64,000 bases of DNA from the NCBI GenBank assembly GCA_947396885.1, contig OX377202.1:28201407-28265406 (forward strand), given 5' to 3'. The number at the start of each line of letters is the position of its first letter. The first letter of the stretch is position 1. A model generated the notes under the pieces. It did no database searches. It was not told the origin of the DNA and saw only the letters and a list, made by a program, of their open reading frames with translations. Shown here piece after piece: positions 10,300-21,569 of this stretch. The DNA is from Heligmosomoides polygyrus polygyrus (lineage: Eukaryota > Nematoda > Chromadorea > Rhabditida > Heligmosomidae). Position numbers and translations under genes: made by a program.

Positions 10300-11240
10300 T
10301 ATTTCACGTCGAATGGGATGCTTTGAATCGAACTGGACGCTCTGCTAAGCAAGCTTGACGCTTTCGAAATCAAATTGAACGCCTTTCAAATCAAAGCGAG
10401 CGTCTTCCAGATTCAACTGAAGACTCTCCCACAGCTTCATAATAAATTTTTGTTCAAGAGCAATGTATTAAGCATTCTTTGAAATTTTTAAACTACCTGC
10501 CCCAGTTAGTGAATAAACTGTTTAAAATTTGTTGAAATTTAATTTTTTAAGAAAAATAATAAATTCAATTTTATTTTAGAGCGCAATAGAGCGCAGTAAT
10601 AAGTTAAGTGTTTCTGTTAAAAGAGGAAATCACGGCATGCACTAGTCTAGCTCGTGATTTTTATCCTATTGATAGTGAAAGTGCTGCTTCCTTGAAACAG
10701 GGGTACGAGGGAATATGTGTTTATGATAACTAATCTTACCTGCATCTGCATCGTTTGCATGTGTACCGTTAGCTGTACCGTTTGTATCTGTGCTACTCCA
10801 TGAAAACAGAATTTTTGCTGGAAATCGGATAAAATCGTTACAATACAGAGGTGTGCGCGGCGCAATCTTTTGTTTTAACTGTTTAATGATTGCTGGTTTC
10901 CTGCGATTTTAAACAAATTCAATGCATTATGTTTCCTATATAGCAATTTTTACAAAATTTGAAGCACTGCGTTCACTTTTGAATTTAGACGAGAAGATTT
11001 GGAAGATGAATTTAACAACATTTCAGAAAAAGTCGTTCTAAATTTCCCATAGACAAAAAATTATCCCTACCTTGTTGAAAAGCCTCCAGTTTAATCTGAG
11101 ACCGCTCGTCTTCACTTGAAAGATATGCAGTTTGATTTCAAAAACGGGAAGCTTGCTGAGAAGAGTATCCAATTTGGATTGAAAAGTGTTCAGTTTGAAT
11201 TGAAAATTGTCAACTTTGAGGTGAAGATGGTGTAAATTAA
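10300..11240. repeat. Foldback repeat with arms of about 22-bp period (copy A)
   Basis: The right arm (about 11070-11240) is a degenerate tandem array with units such as CCAATTTGGATTGAAAAGTG, CAGTTTGAATTGAAAATTG and CAACTTTGAGGTGAAGATGG, period 21-23. The left arm (about 10300-10445) holds the same units on the opposite strand, for example CTTTGATTTGAAAGGC. The spacer between them (about 10445-11070) is AT-rich and partly matches the spacer of copy B at 53.2-53.8 kb. No coding frame is credible. Confidence 0.65.
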
Positions 11241-12094
11241 ACGTGCGAAAAATTCAAGAAGTGGTGCCCAAGAGTCACCCTGTTCTTCTCTCAACTCATA
11301 TAGGCTTGTGGTTCAGAACATGATCAAGTGATTGATCAGCAGTAGGATTGCTGCTAATTCTCGTTGTCGTTCTATTCTGTAGAATAATGGGACTGCCAAG
11401 GAGTACGAAGGAACGTGGACGGCAGTGGCCATAAGGCACTCATGAAAGCAACCAGCTGTTGGTGTTTGTCACGCCCCAGCGGCATACCAGTGGAAGCAGA
11501 ATTCGAAGTAGAGAGGCAGCGTAGCTGACAATGCAGACCTCCAAGGGCATACGACGGCACAATGGTGGCGATTCTCACCTCTATCAGACTTTTTGGGGCT
11601 ATACTTATACGTGCTCTTATCGCCGTGCGTTATCAGCGCTATACATAATCTTGGACTGCGTGCGTTTTCGACCGCATTGAAACCGAGTGCACCTTGGACT
11701 GGGTCGTCGTAAGCGAGCAACGACCAGTGTCAAGAGAATGCCAAGCCGAATCAAGCGAGCTGCAAGTGATATAGAGTCTATTCAGTCTGCTCTGGATGCT
11801 ATGTGGGTGGTCTGAAGCGTGCAGACCTCACTGGCGCCTGTTTACGGCGATAGATAAAGCATATTATGGCGCACACTATAGCATTAAGGATCACTCACTA
11901 GCACCTGCTTCTTGCGTTAAATATTTACATCTACATATTTAGTATGTGGTCTCAAATTTCAAAAAGAAATCCTCGAATGCAAGATACGGTGAACTACAGG
12001 ATCTACTCAGTGTAGTTAGCCACGAGTCTCTTGAAGCGGCTCGTTGTTAAAGTTCGCCTTTAAGTTTTTCTCGAGAAATATGCAGAGGACTTAC
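11241..12094. other. Unannotated, no recognisable gene
   Basis: Small open frames on the minus strand (11372-11720) overlap and lack motifs. I see no transposon ends before the mariner at 12097. Confidence 0.3.
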
Positions 12095-12096
12095 TA

Positions 12097-13011
12097 TTAG
12101 GGGGGTGGGGGGCGGGGCAAAAGTAATGAGACTCTCCATGCCGTGCCCATATATCTCGTGACTGCAGTCTGGTTTCGTGATTATCGTATTTGTATGCTTG
12201 TATGCTACCTACTGAAGACCACGTGAGAAGTTACCACTTCCGCCCTTTCCAGAAGCATGCCAAAACCGCAGTCTGTCTCATGCCGAAACCCCAGCCTGAC
12301 GAGTCGACCTGTGTCGCGCAAATCTCGCCCAATTCCCAACCCCGAGCAGCCTGGACTCAATCTTAACGCAGGATGAGAAGTACGTCTTCTACCTTAACCC
12401 TGCCAAGCAGCCATCTGGGCGAGGCTTGTTGACCCGTCACCGACCTTCGTTCGGCGAGATGTTCACAGCGAGAAGCACCTTCAGAGCTTTTGGGTCTATG
12501 ACCATGGACCGGTATACTGAAGCTGTTTACCAAAAACACGACGATGGACTCCAATGCCATGGTGAACGAAATAGAAGAGATTGCCCTGCGACTCGAACTT
12601 ATTCGGTCTCAGCGCTTCAAAAAGGTCCTCCTCTTGACAACGCCGCCCCCCATCGGGCAAAAGTGACCACGGATAAGCTTGCTCAGCTGGGCTACGTTCA
12701 CATGCTTCACCCACCGTGTTCGCCGGACATCTCTCCATGCGACTACCACCACTTCTTGGGCCTACGGGACTTCCTGGTCGGAAGGGACACAAGAACCCAA
12801 GCAGTCCTTGACAACCATATCGAGCAGTTGATCAACACCAGGCCCAAGCAGTTCTGGAAGGATGGTATCAGGAAGTTGGCTGAGCGATGGCAGCAAGTCA
12901 TTGACCTTAATGGCATACACATTCCTTAGCATCGTTGATGTGTAATTGAGTTATAAAGAGATAAAGAATTTTTTCAAATTGTCTCATTACTTTTGCCCCC
13001 CCCCTCCCTAA
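12097..13011 (+). mobile_element. mariner transposon with internal deletion, 915 bp
   Basis: The left end is TTAGGGGGGTGGGGGGCGGG, running into GCAAAAGTAATGAGAC. The right end, inverted, is TTAGGGAGGGGGGGGCAAAA, then GTAATGAGAC. TA flanks both sides (12095-12096, 13012-13013). It is about 370 bp shorter than a normal mariner. The G-run ends set it apart from the other mariners here. Confidence 0.9.
12426..12929 (+). pseudogene. mariner transposase, C-terminal half
   Basis: The second and third catalytic regions are visible: LDNAAPHRAKVTT, then PPCSPDISPCDYHHF. The C-terminal RWQQVIDLNGIHIP ends at a stop. The first 60 or so residues of this 167-codon frame do not look like transposase, and most of the N-terminal DNA-binding region is missing, which fits the short element. 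The histidine normally before the second aspartate is replaced (PPLDNAA instead of LHDNA). It should be inactive. Confidence 0.85.
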
Positions 13012-13049
13012 TAGACAACAGATAGATCTTATACTCATGATTTCTTCTT

Positions 13050-13186
13050 CTTCAGGAAATTGAGCGGTACCAAGTTACCTACCCCGGATCGATGGAATGC
13101 TTGACTGGCCTAGGCTTATAGGACGCGAGCCAAGAACTTTGACTAGGGATGGACGGGACGGACGGCGTCTTCTACGCCTGCCACGA
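13050..13186 (-). mobile_element. tRNA-derived SINE, 5' fragment
   Basis: Matches the 5' half of the family on the minus strand, from the ACCCCGGATCGATGGAATGC block to the tRNA-like end (GACGGCGTCTTCTACGCC). The tail half is missing. Confidence 0.55.
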
Positions 13187-13840
13187 GCCTTATAGGAAAT
13201 TTGAACAACATTCCTAATTAAATAATTTTAAAAGCAGTATGGGAAATTTAGAAGAGAACCTTCCCTCTGAACAGTAGTGGGAAAGAAGCTAAGTCGAAGA
13301 CAGAGTAGCAGAAGGAGGTGCTACTTCTAGGGGACTAGAAGAGGAGATGGCATGTAAGAGGTACAAGATGAGAGTGAAGCTTCTGAGGAGACAGGGAACC
13401 ATCTGCGACAGGAACTATTTAAAAGCCGAATCGATCGAACTCACGACAGCGCAGATGTGCAGCGGACGTTCTCTAACGTCGGCCATCAAAGATCGAGCAA
13501 AGTCTAGCAGGAGCAGCACGAGAGACTGTCCGTTGTCGATGTGGCGCCAGAAATTCTCGTCGAATTCACGCAATTCGTCGATCCCATTTCGACAGCGGCG
13601 TCAATCACCAGTGCAGTCCTTGTCTGGACTGCGCTGATTCGTGCTCTCTGAAGAGCTCAAAGTAGCGTGGAGAGCGCGTCAAATCAAATGTTCTACACAA
13701 TCTCTATTGTTTGGTGGGGTAATTTCCTCAGTGGCGGAGCCTCGTTCCTCAGCCAAATATTGCACGACATCTCTCGGCACCATGCCTTAATCGACCCATA
13801 GCTGTTTTCGATGTTGTAGCCTCCAGATGCTTCGGCTTCG
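13187..13840. other. Unannotated, one basic open frame
   Basis: A 96-codon plus-strand frame (13347-13637) is rich in arginine and serine but has no motif I recognise. No repeats seen. Confidence 0.3.
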
Positions 13841-13845
13841 TAATG

Positions 13846-14165
13846 ATTTGTGTGTGGTCGATGTGCTGAATCCTCTCCGAAACCCTGCTTGTACGCATGG
13901 TTGTTCTTCGTTTAGCGTTCTGCCTATCCTGTTCAGAATGACGACCAGCTTCAGACTGCGGACTGCATGCCGATCAGTTGCCAATATCGTGTAGGTCTCC
14001 GTTATTGTATAAGAAGACGATCTTGCTGGTCTTCGATTGAGACGGAATTTCGCACTCCGACAGGCAGCGTTTAGAGAGCAGCCAGTGTGGTGGTGAAGTC
14101 TGCCGTTGGGTTCTTTAGGTACTCGGTTCTGAGCGTATCTCTCTCAACAGTGTGATCGACTCTAG
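13846..14165 (-). pseudogene. RTE reverse transcriptase fragment
   Basis: The minus-strand reading has VILNRIGRTLNEEQPC and [10 protein letters not shown], close to the same region of the complete RTE at 27489, and further upstream a block equivalent to its [18 protein letters not shown] stretch. It covers about 100 residues of the RT N-terminal part and is broken by indels. It is diverged from both large RTE copies, so it is an older insertion. Confidence 0.75.
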
Positions 14166-14265
14166 GATGCTCCTGAAACGGAGAAAAGGAGGGATAGAAA
14201 GGATTACACTAGGCAATAAGGTGAAAGTATAAAGTACGGCTTTTTGCGATGCAGTACGTATTCTA

Positions 14266-15547
14266 TTAGGTTGTAACGAAATAAATGGCACTGAACCACT
14301 GTAAATTTAAACAGTTAATATCTCGGCTTGTAGGCAAGTTTATCAATTGAAATAAAAACCTTCTGATTCCACACATCTTTGCCAACGTGACACAAGCTTT
14401 TTTATCCCAGTAGCATAAAAATCAGAAGTTCTGGAATTGACGAAATCTTCAAAGGCACTTTCGGCATCCTGTTGGTATTTGAATATTTTCCCTACCAAGA
14501 AGTCGCCAAGATGCTTGAAGAAATGGTAGTCTGTTGGGGAGAGGTCGGGAGAAAACGGAGGATGTGGTAGAGTTTCAATGCTCAGCTCATTCAATTTCTG
14601 CAACGTCATTCGTGCTACATGGGGGCGAGCATTGTCGTGCAGAAGGAGAACTCGCCTTCGGTTTACCAAGGCCGGCCGGATATCCTTCAACTTTTCATCA
14701 TTTCTTCAATTTCAATGCAGTACTTCTCTGCCGTGATGGATTCACCGGGAGGGAGGAAGCTGTAGTGAACAATTCCCAGCGAACACCACCATACTGTCAC
14801 CATTACTTTCTTTTGGTGCAATTCCGGCTTCGCAAAAACCTTGGGGCTCTCATCGCTGTCCACCCACTGTGCCGATCGTCGCCTGTTGTCGTACATTATC
14901 CATTTCTCGTCACAGGTTTCGATGCGATCAAGGAATGGGTCCGTTTCGTTCCGTAGAAGCAGTGCGGACGAGATCTCATATCGTCGGTTTCTTTGCTCCT
15001 CAGACAGCTCGTGAGGCACCCATCTTTCCAGCTTTTTGGTCTTTCCAATTTCCTTCAGATGCCGGGCAGCTGTGTTGTGACTGACGCCAAGAACCTTCGC
15101 TATCTCCCTGGTGCCTTTGTGTGGATCCTCCTCTACCACATCTCTCAGCCTGTCCTCATCAACATCACTATGCCTCCCACGACCTTCATTTTCTTCCAAG
15201 CTCGCATCTCCATTCCGAAACTTCTGATACCAACGATACGCCGTCCGAATTGTGGAACATCCTTGACCGAATGCGGCGCTGATCTTCTCGTCCGCCTCCT
15301 TAGCTGTAGTGCCCAGCTTGGATTCATACAAGTAAATGCCTCGGATCACCCTTTTGTCCATCTGCAAAAAAGTCAATAAAACTCTGAAGTTTTCCCACTT
15401 TTACATAGAAAATTTGGTACTCTCCGGTAGAGCAAAGTTTGCGCTTCTAAATGATATGCCACGTGTTACGGTTTGTTCTTGATCAAACGCGTAAAGACGC
15501 GCCAAAAAATGGCGCGAGCCAGTGCCATTTAATTCGTTACAACCTAA
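14266..15547 (-). mobile_element. mariner transposon, near-intact, 1282 bp
   Basis: Ends TTAGGTTGTAACGAA... are inverted repeats of 28 bp with one mismatch. TA flanks both sides (14264-14265, 15548-15549). Length is canonical. The transposase needs only one base to be open, making this the best-preserved DNA transposon in the window. Confidence 0.96.
14343..15361 (-). pseudogene. mariner transposase with a single frameshift (DD34D)
   Basis: From the ATG at 15361 (MDKRVIRGIYLYE) the frame covers a paired helix-turn-helix region, the WVPHELSEEQRNRR linker and the first catalytic block TCDEKWIMYDN. It stops at 14687-14689. The other frame resumes over the same bases with LKDIRPALV and continues through LLHDNARPHVA and PFSPDLSPTDYHFF to a stop at 14343. 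The second and third aspartates are 34 residues apart. The break is at an A run (about 14692-14695 on the plus strand), where one base appears to be missing. Total length is about 340 residues, the usual size. It could be a real lesion or an assembly slip. Confidence 0.93.
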
Positions 15548-15930
15548 TACTTCTACGGGATATCTTGGAGGCAGTAAGAGTAGATATTGGACCCGTACAA
15601 TGACAAGAGTACCCAGCTGATGAACAAATCAGTGTTCTACCCTTCTAAAGCCAGGCAAGTCTGCTATCACTTCGTCGAATTTAGCGGGATGGCGGCTTGG
15701 TTACCCTGAAGTGCAGGAAAGATTCGCGCTACCACCACAAGTGGAATTTCGGTATCGAATTGGAGGTACCTTTAGCAGAAAATACAGTTAGCTCCACTAT
15801 ACATATATGGAAGGGCTAGTCTCGCCGTTCCTCCAACTGTCCGTCCTCATAATCTGATACTTGGAGGAAGGGCACGACGTCTCGACTGGCATTACTGATC
15901 TCTATTAGGTTGTCCGGAAAGTTCTCAGCG

Positions 15931-15932
15931 TT

Positions 15933-15963
<31 letters not shown>

Positions 15964-17147
15964 TTGTGAGTGTCAATTGACACAATTGACACAGCGAAAC
16001 AGGCAAAAAACACAAACATAAAGAAGGTAAGAACAAGACTTAAAACAGTAATCCTGATAACTAGGAACGAAAAAAAGAAGAAGTGAGCGCATCTTACGTC
16101 AAAAGAATAAACAGTAATTAAGATACTAAGCTCAGCATGTTCCTTGAAGGTGGCATAACTTAGAGACCTAACGGTAGAGTGGAGAACACGATTGAAATTT
16201 GAGCGAGATCTGAGACTGAAAAACTTTGACCTGATCAAATACTTGGCATTTGCAGTACATAGTAAGCTTTATCTCAGCACCTCTGATATGAGAGGGCTTG
16301 ATTGAAGAACTGAGAGATAGGCAGATTAGATAAGCCTTTAATACCATTAAGAGGTCAAACTTTTCCTTCTCCATTCCAGAGACAAGACCCACCGATTCAT
16401 TTCTAACGCTGAAATTTGGAATTTCGGAATGGGAGAGCATGTAACATCGACGAAATAATTTTCGCGCAAAAGACTTTTGGACCCTTTCTAACGCCAGAAT
16501 ATCCTTCTTCTTATAGCGGCTGAAAATAGTAGTATTGGTCTCAAGAACAGGACGAATGTAGAGTTTAAAAGCCTTGAGTGGGATATGAAGACCCCTAGTG
16601 TGAAGAGCTTAAAAAATGTTGTAAACTCTGCGGAATCCCTTGTTCAGTATGAATTTATAGTGGGAATCAAAATTCAACTTGCTATCACAAGTGACACCTA
16701 AATCCTTGACATCACTAACCATCTTGAGTGGGCATCCCCTAAAGGTGTATGTGGGCATTACTTACCAATGCCCATAACACAAGCCTTCGCGCAAGACAAA
16801 GGGAGGCCGTTGCGAGATGACCATTCACCAACTTTATCCTTATCTCGCTATCTAACTATATATTTATCTCGCTCGCTCGCTGAATTATAGCATCAGAGCA
16901 ATACCGGAGGTGGCCAAAAATTTTGACATCATCAGCATACATTCAACAAGTGAGATCAAGATCACGAAACGAGAGGTAGATCTGCTGTGAAGATGTTGAA
17001 CAGTATGGGTGAGAGCATTCCGCCCTGTGGGACACCACACGTGACAGAATGAACCGAGGAGAGAGGATTACCAACAAGAACCTGGTAACATCTATTGCTA
17101 ATAAATAATTTTGTGTTACTATTAAGTAAAAATTCAACCTGCATTGC
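15931..17147 (-). mobile_element. CR1-like non-LTR retrotransposon, 5'-truncated, inside mariner
   Basis: The left end is a (TTTA)n run, i.e. a (TAAA)n tail on the minus strand. Next to it is a perfect 14-nt palindrome, GTGTCAATTGACAC (15970-15983). The minus-strand reading has CGVPQGGMLSPILFNIFTADLP-type RT residues near 17010 and MYADDVKIFG near 16930, where YADD is the RT active site. It then decays through the C-terminal region (16168-16440). Truncation near 17147 is typical of target-primed insertion. No clear target duplication. Confidence 0.8.
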
Positions 17148-17249
17148 GCACTAATGCTAATTCCTGTACAAAATTTTTCGCACCATCTGACTGAACATTT
17201 TTCTTCAACGCTGTTTTATATTTCTGTTCTTGAAGAACTTATTGAAGTA

Positions 17250-18190
17250 TGTCGAAGAAGCAGTTCCGAACGATATTTTATTTTAACTTCAAATTGGGAC
17301 AATCCGCAGCCGAGACAGCTCTACAAACCAATCGAGTGTAGGGGCCTAATAGTGTTGGAGTGTTGTGCACCTGTGGTTCAGAAAATTTCGGACCGGAGAT
17401 TTCAGCCTCAAAGATGACCCCCGTAGCGGTCGACCTAGAGCAGTCCCGGACGACGAGTTGAAGAGATTGGTGGCAGCTGAACCATCCCAATCAGTTCGCA
17501 GATCGCGAAAGAGCTAGAAGTCAGTAATACTGATGTTGCGGATGCTTTGAAACACCTTGGCAAGGTGAAGAAGCTCGAAAAGTGGGTGCCCCACGAGTTG
17601 AGTGAGCCGCAAAAGTTGCCACGCTTCGAGATTTGTTCTTCTCTACTCTTACGCAACAAAACTGACCCGTTTTGGATCGAGTCATCACTTGTGATGAAAA
17701 GTGGATCCTGTATGATGACTGGAAACGTTCCGGACAGTGGCTGGACGTCGACGAATCCCCTTAGGCATTTCCCAAAGGCGAACCTCCACCAAAAAAGGTA
17801 ATGGTCACAGTGTGGTGGTTGGCAGCTGGTGTCATCCATTACAACTGTTTGGCTCCAGGACAAACGATCACAGCAGAGGCCTACTGTAAGGAAATCGACG
17901 AAATGCACCGCAAATTGCGTCAACTTCAGCCAGCATTGGTCACCAGAAGAGGCCCGATTCTTTTGCACGACAGCGCCTGCCCACACGTTTCAAAAATCAC
18001 TATTCGAAAGTTTAACGAATTAAGGGTTGAAGTTCTGCTTCACCCGCCATATTCCCCAGACCTCTCACCAACCGACTACCACCTTCTTAAACACTTTCAG
18101 AACCTTCTCGCTGGTAAAACCTTCACCAAGCCAAAACGGCTTTCGTGGGTTTTGTCGAATCTGGACCACCTAATTCTTTCGCTGATATGA
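17250..18190 (+). pseudogene. mariner transposase, frameshifted (DD34D)
   Basis: The protein starts at MSKKQFRTIFYFNFKLGQSA, an ordinary mariner N-terminus, and stops early (TAG near 17340). Later frames carry LEKWVPHELSEPQK, WWLAAGVIHYNC, ILLHDSACPHVSK and PYSPDLSPTDYHLL, covering the linker and the second and third catalytic aspartates. At least three frame changes or stops break it. It is more similar in layout to the transposase at 14343 than to the others, but its terminal repeats are different. Confidence 0.85.
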
Positions 18191-18322
18191 TACGATAGGT
18201 CGACTGGTGGCCCGTTGGCAGAGGTGTGCTGATTTCGACCAAAATCCGGTGAGATTGGAGAAAGTTATGGTAGCTCAAAGTAAAGTACTCAAAATACTGA
18301 GAACTTTCCGGACAACCTGTTA

Positions 18323-19150
18323 GTATTAACTTTCCTTGTTGGGAGTAACGTGATAATAATTACCGGATGGAAACACACAACAACTAAAAAATATCGATAG
18401 CCCATCCATTATTGATCGATCTCATCGATTTCTCTCCGCGATCAACAGCTTGCGGTCAGAATCATATGAATAGGATGGCTAGGTTGAGCAGGTTTAACAA
18501 CGATTGAGGAATATCGATCTGACTGATATTGCTGATAGATTTTTTCGACGTTTTGCCGCAACTGACTGTTTGATGAGAGAATTGCATGAATAAGCTGTTT
18601 CAGTTATGTTCTATTTCATGACGTTCTACTGCACCTCAAGACCTGAGGTGGCTTGAGCCTAAAAGCTTCGTTCTTAATCGAAAAATGTTGTGACTACTTT
18701 TTCTTAAATTTTTAAGTTAAGCTCGCCATCAAACTGCTATGTAATTCCGTCGCGAACTTTAACAAGTAAAATGCTGTGTCATCAAAATTGCAAAATAAAG
18801 GATAGGAAAAGCAAGGCGTGAAAGTTGGTACTTTTTTATTTGCAAAATTCAACTTGGCATGTAAACTGCCACGACACGACGGGAATTTGCTTTGTGCGAT
18901 CTACGACAAGCGATACGACGACATCTGATTCATTGTGTTCTTTGCTGGGTCGAGATGCTGCAGAACTGTAGCGTCACCTCTGTACTGCACGTCGTCCCAC
19001 TGATCATCGAGTTGTTCAGTTGGATGTCGAGGCGAAATATGATGCGGATGAATAAAGGAGATGACACCATGTGGTGGCCTCCTCGAAAACTTTCGTTTGT
19101 AAGCGTTTTTCTTCGTTCGATGCATTGTCTGCAGTTTTTCTTCATACAGG
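18323..19150. other. Unannotated, no recognisable gene
   Basis: Short ATCGAT-rich stretch near 18390-18550 and AT-rich sequence; no motif or credible frame. Confidence 0.3.
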
Positions 19151-19154
19151 CAAT

Positions 19155-19305
19155 CTGTCATCTTGTTGTTGGTCGATTTCCTTAAGAGCACGCCAGGAGT
19201 ATCTCCGTTCGTCTTTGCCTTGTACCACAGTGATGCGGTGGATCCTCTTCGTGCAGGGGACACAGATAGCCGCATGTCTTCTGTTCCTGGCGAAGTCTGA
19301 TCAAC
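19155..19305 (-). pseudogene. RTE-clade 3' end fragment
   Basis: One minus-strand frame reads VPCTKRIHRITVVQGKDERR and then ALKEIDQQQDDR. This aligns with the C-terminus of the RTE at 27489 ([20 protein letters not shown], then [12 protein letters not shown]). It is too diverged to be the same subfamily. Only the last 45 or so residues are left. Confidence 0.65.
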
Positions 19306-20590
19306 CACGAACGTTCGTGGTCTATCGTTTTTTTCTGATATTTTGCGGAGGCAAATCAGCTATACTTTCTATTAAGGTGAGGTGTCAGCGAAGCGCAGTG
19401 CGCGGCCGCCCCACATAATTTTCGGCAGAGTGGCCTAATCGTAAGTGGCCTACATGCACGTAATTAAGGAGGCTTTCTATCACCTGCGGGAAGCAGACTA
19501 CATCGTCCTCACGATTCCTAGCTGTGCGACGCTCATCGCATTATGTTCATCATTTCCTAAAGTCCTACTCCCCACATTCAGAAGTTAGACGCCACACATC
19601 CTGTTTTTTTTGTAACGAAGAGCATCAGACTCATGACCGTTTGGAACAGTTTAGGAAGTGGCATTGTTTGAACACAGAAGTTCTTTAAAAAAACTCCGAA
19701 TGCTAGCTAGGTTCGCAGCTGTTAAAGAAAAATAGAGCACTATTCCACATGATCTGCGAGACATGAAGTCCTTTGCAGGAGTGACAAAAGTGGCAAAAGT
19801 TCAGGCCGATTGCTTTTTAGAAGTCATTGTTCTAACAGTCAGTGAGTGATGCTTCATTCGTGACACTGATGTCAGCAGAAGCATGACCCTGAGACAACTG
19901 GGGTGTCGCCTAGACTTGCTAACATGTAGAAAGCCTTTGTTTCTCATATTTGGAGGTGCTGCTGCTAATGGTGGATGGCCCCTAGTAAGGAGGGTTAGAT
20001 TAGAAGAGGGTCTCCGACGGCGCCACAAATTCTCGCCAAATCTCGTAACCCTTCAGTGGAGCAGACCCGGGTGTCAATCAGTGGGACGGTTGGCTAGTTT
20101 AGTGCTTTTATTATCAACCCGTACTTCGAGCCATTTTTTGCAATGCGACAAGGAGACAGGCTGATAAGCATATCGGTATGTACTTTAGAACGTCACGTCC
20201 TAACGGCCTACCCTGCAATCAGAGTTCAATTGCTTTAGAAGCTTACGGGTCCAATGCCTAGTCCTACTGCCATTAGGTCGTACCCAATGTTCATTCAAAT
20301 GCCAAAGAAGAAGAAAGAATTCGTTTGGGCTAACTGTTTTACGGCCTGCGGTAAGAAATATTACATTTTGTATATCAACATTAACGAAAAATGGTATGAT
20401 TTTTGTTGAAAACGATTTGGCTGCTAGTGCTCATGGGCAATCAGATAACAGTTTCCATGCATCTCCTCTTGCACACGGTAAGACTTGCCAGCTGACAGCT
20501 GCCAAAGAATTTCGAATAAAAACACTCCACTCCAGTTTTTGTGCGGCTGAACATGACGTAGGGTTATTTGGAGTTGCCGCTCGGAGAGGT
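19306..20590. other. Unannotated, no recognisable gene
   Basis: Frames up to 146 codons overlap on both strands (19800-20836) with no known motif. Confidence 0.3.
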
Positions 20591-20597
20591 GGTAACC

Positions 20598-20730
20598 AGG
20601 GATGTGCGGAAATTTTCTGGAAAAAGCGGAAGACGAAATGGGGAAACGGGAACGCTCAAAAATGTCCGGAAACCGGAAACGCGGAAACGGAAGTGACACA
20701 TATTTGCCATTCCTTAAAAGTGCATCTGAA
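20598..20730. repeat. Possible hAT-type transposon end
   Basis: CAGGGATGTGCGGAAATTTT followed by repeated GGAAAC/CGGAAA motifs resembles a hAT end with subterminal repeats. I could not find a matching right end or 8-bp duplication, so it may be a truncated end or chance. Confidence 0.3.
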
Positions 20731-21569
20731 ACGGCGTCAGAGGCGGCTTCTATTGCACGTTTTTTCTTGCTCAGAACTTTGCAAGCAGCAGAACTTTCCA
20801 CAGATTAATGCTCATCGTCATCATAACGTAACATAACATAACGAAACTTGAATTCATAATATTGTTATGGTAACCTTTTAACTATGGACAGAGCAATAAA
20901 CGAAAACAAATTCAGGGTCCTTTCTCACTATTTCTCACTATTTCAGCACGCAGTCTCTTCGCTGTTTCCATATCTAGTCTCTGCGACCGTTTTGGCTGAC
21001 TTTTTGTTGCTGATTTTTCGAACAGTAGACTTAACCGACCTAACCCCTTTAGGTCACTTACAGGGGTGTGCGTTTACCGGTTAACGAATTACCGGTTTAA
21101 CGGATTTACCGGCATTTCCGCGACAAATTCTTTTAACGAAAATTTCCGGTAAATTTTCAAATCTACAGGAAAATTTAACAACTTTTTTCATGCAAAATCA
21201 TGTTCCTATCCATCAAATGGAGAAGGAAACACACTACCGATCTCAGTTTAGAAGTGATCGCTTCTATCTTCACTGACAACTTGCCATTAGCGTTCGTGGT
21301 CCATAACCTCATTAAAACATCCATGCCCATATTAGGAGATGGAGATGGTGGGCTCCAGTGAGAAAGCGCTTTCCACTAGAATAGTACCTCGCGCTGACAT
21401 TCCCCACACGACATGACACAATTTGGACTAGAGGTATTGAAGCTCTCAGAATAAACGATCACCAGAGGAATAAGAAGATGATACGCTCATGTCTTGTTCC
21501 CGTAATCTAGTCCAAGATGTAAGGCATCGGAATGTACTCCGCTAGTCTACCTGATCTGGCGGACTCTTA

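Larger units (their letters stand above)
14215..15720 (-). mobile_element. tRNA-derived SINE interrupted by a mariner
   Basis: The tail half (14215-14265) and the body (15548-15720) are two parts of one SINE. Removing 14266-15547 and one TA rejoins the family sequence ATTCTACTTCTACGGG exactly, so mariner landed on a TA inside the SINE. Confidence 0.85.
15905..18320 (+). mobile_element. mariner transposon containing a CR1-like insertion
   Basis: The left end TTAGGTTGTCCGGAAAGTTC runs into TCAG; the right end inverted is ACAGGTTGTCCGGAAAGTTC then TCAG. TA lies at 15903-15904 and 18321-18322. The span is 2416 bp because a non-LTR fragment (about 15931-17147) sits in its 5' region. Without it the mariner would be about 1.2 kb. 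Confidence 0.9.

Noticed and set aside
10300..11240. CRISPR-like array of 22-bp repeats
   Set aside because: Units are degenerate, contiguous and without spacers, in inverted arms, and the DNA is eukaryotic.
20598..20730. Fourth complete hAT element
   Set aside because: Only a left-like end is present. No matching right end or 8-bp duplication was found.
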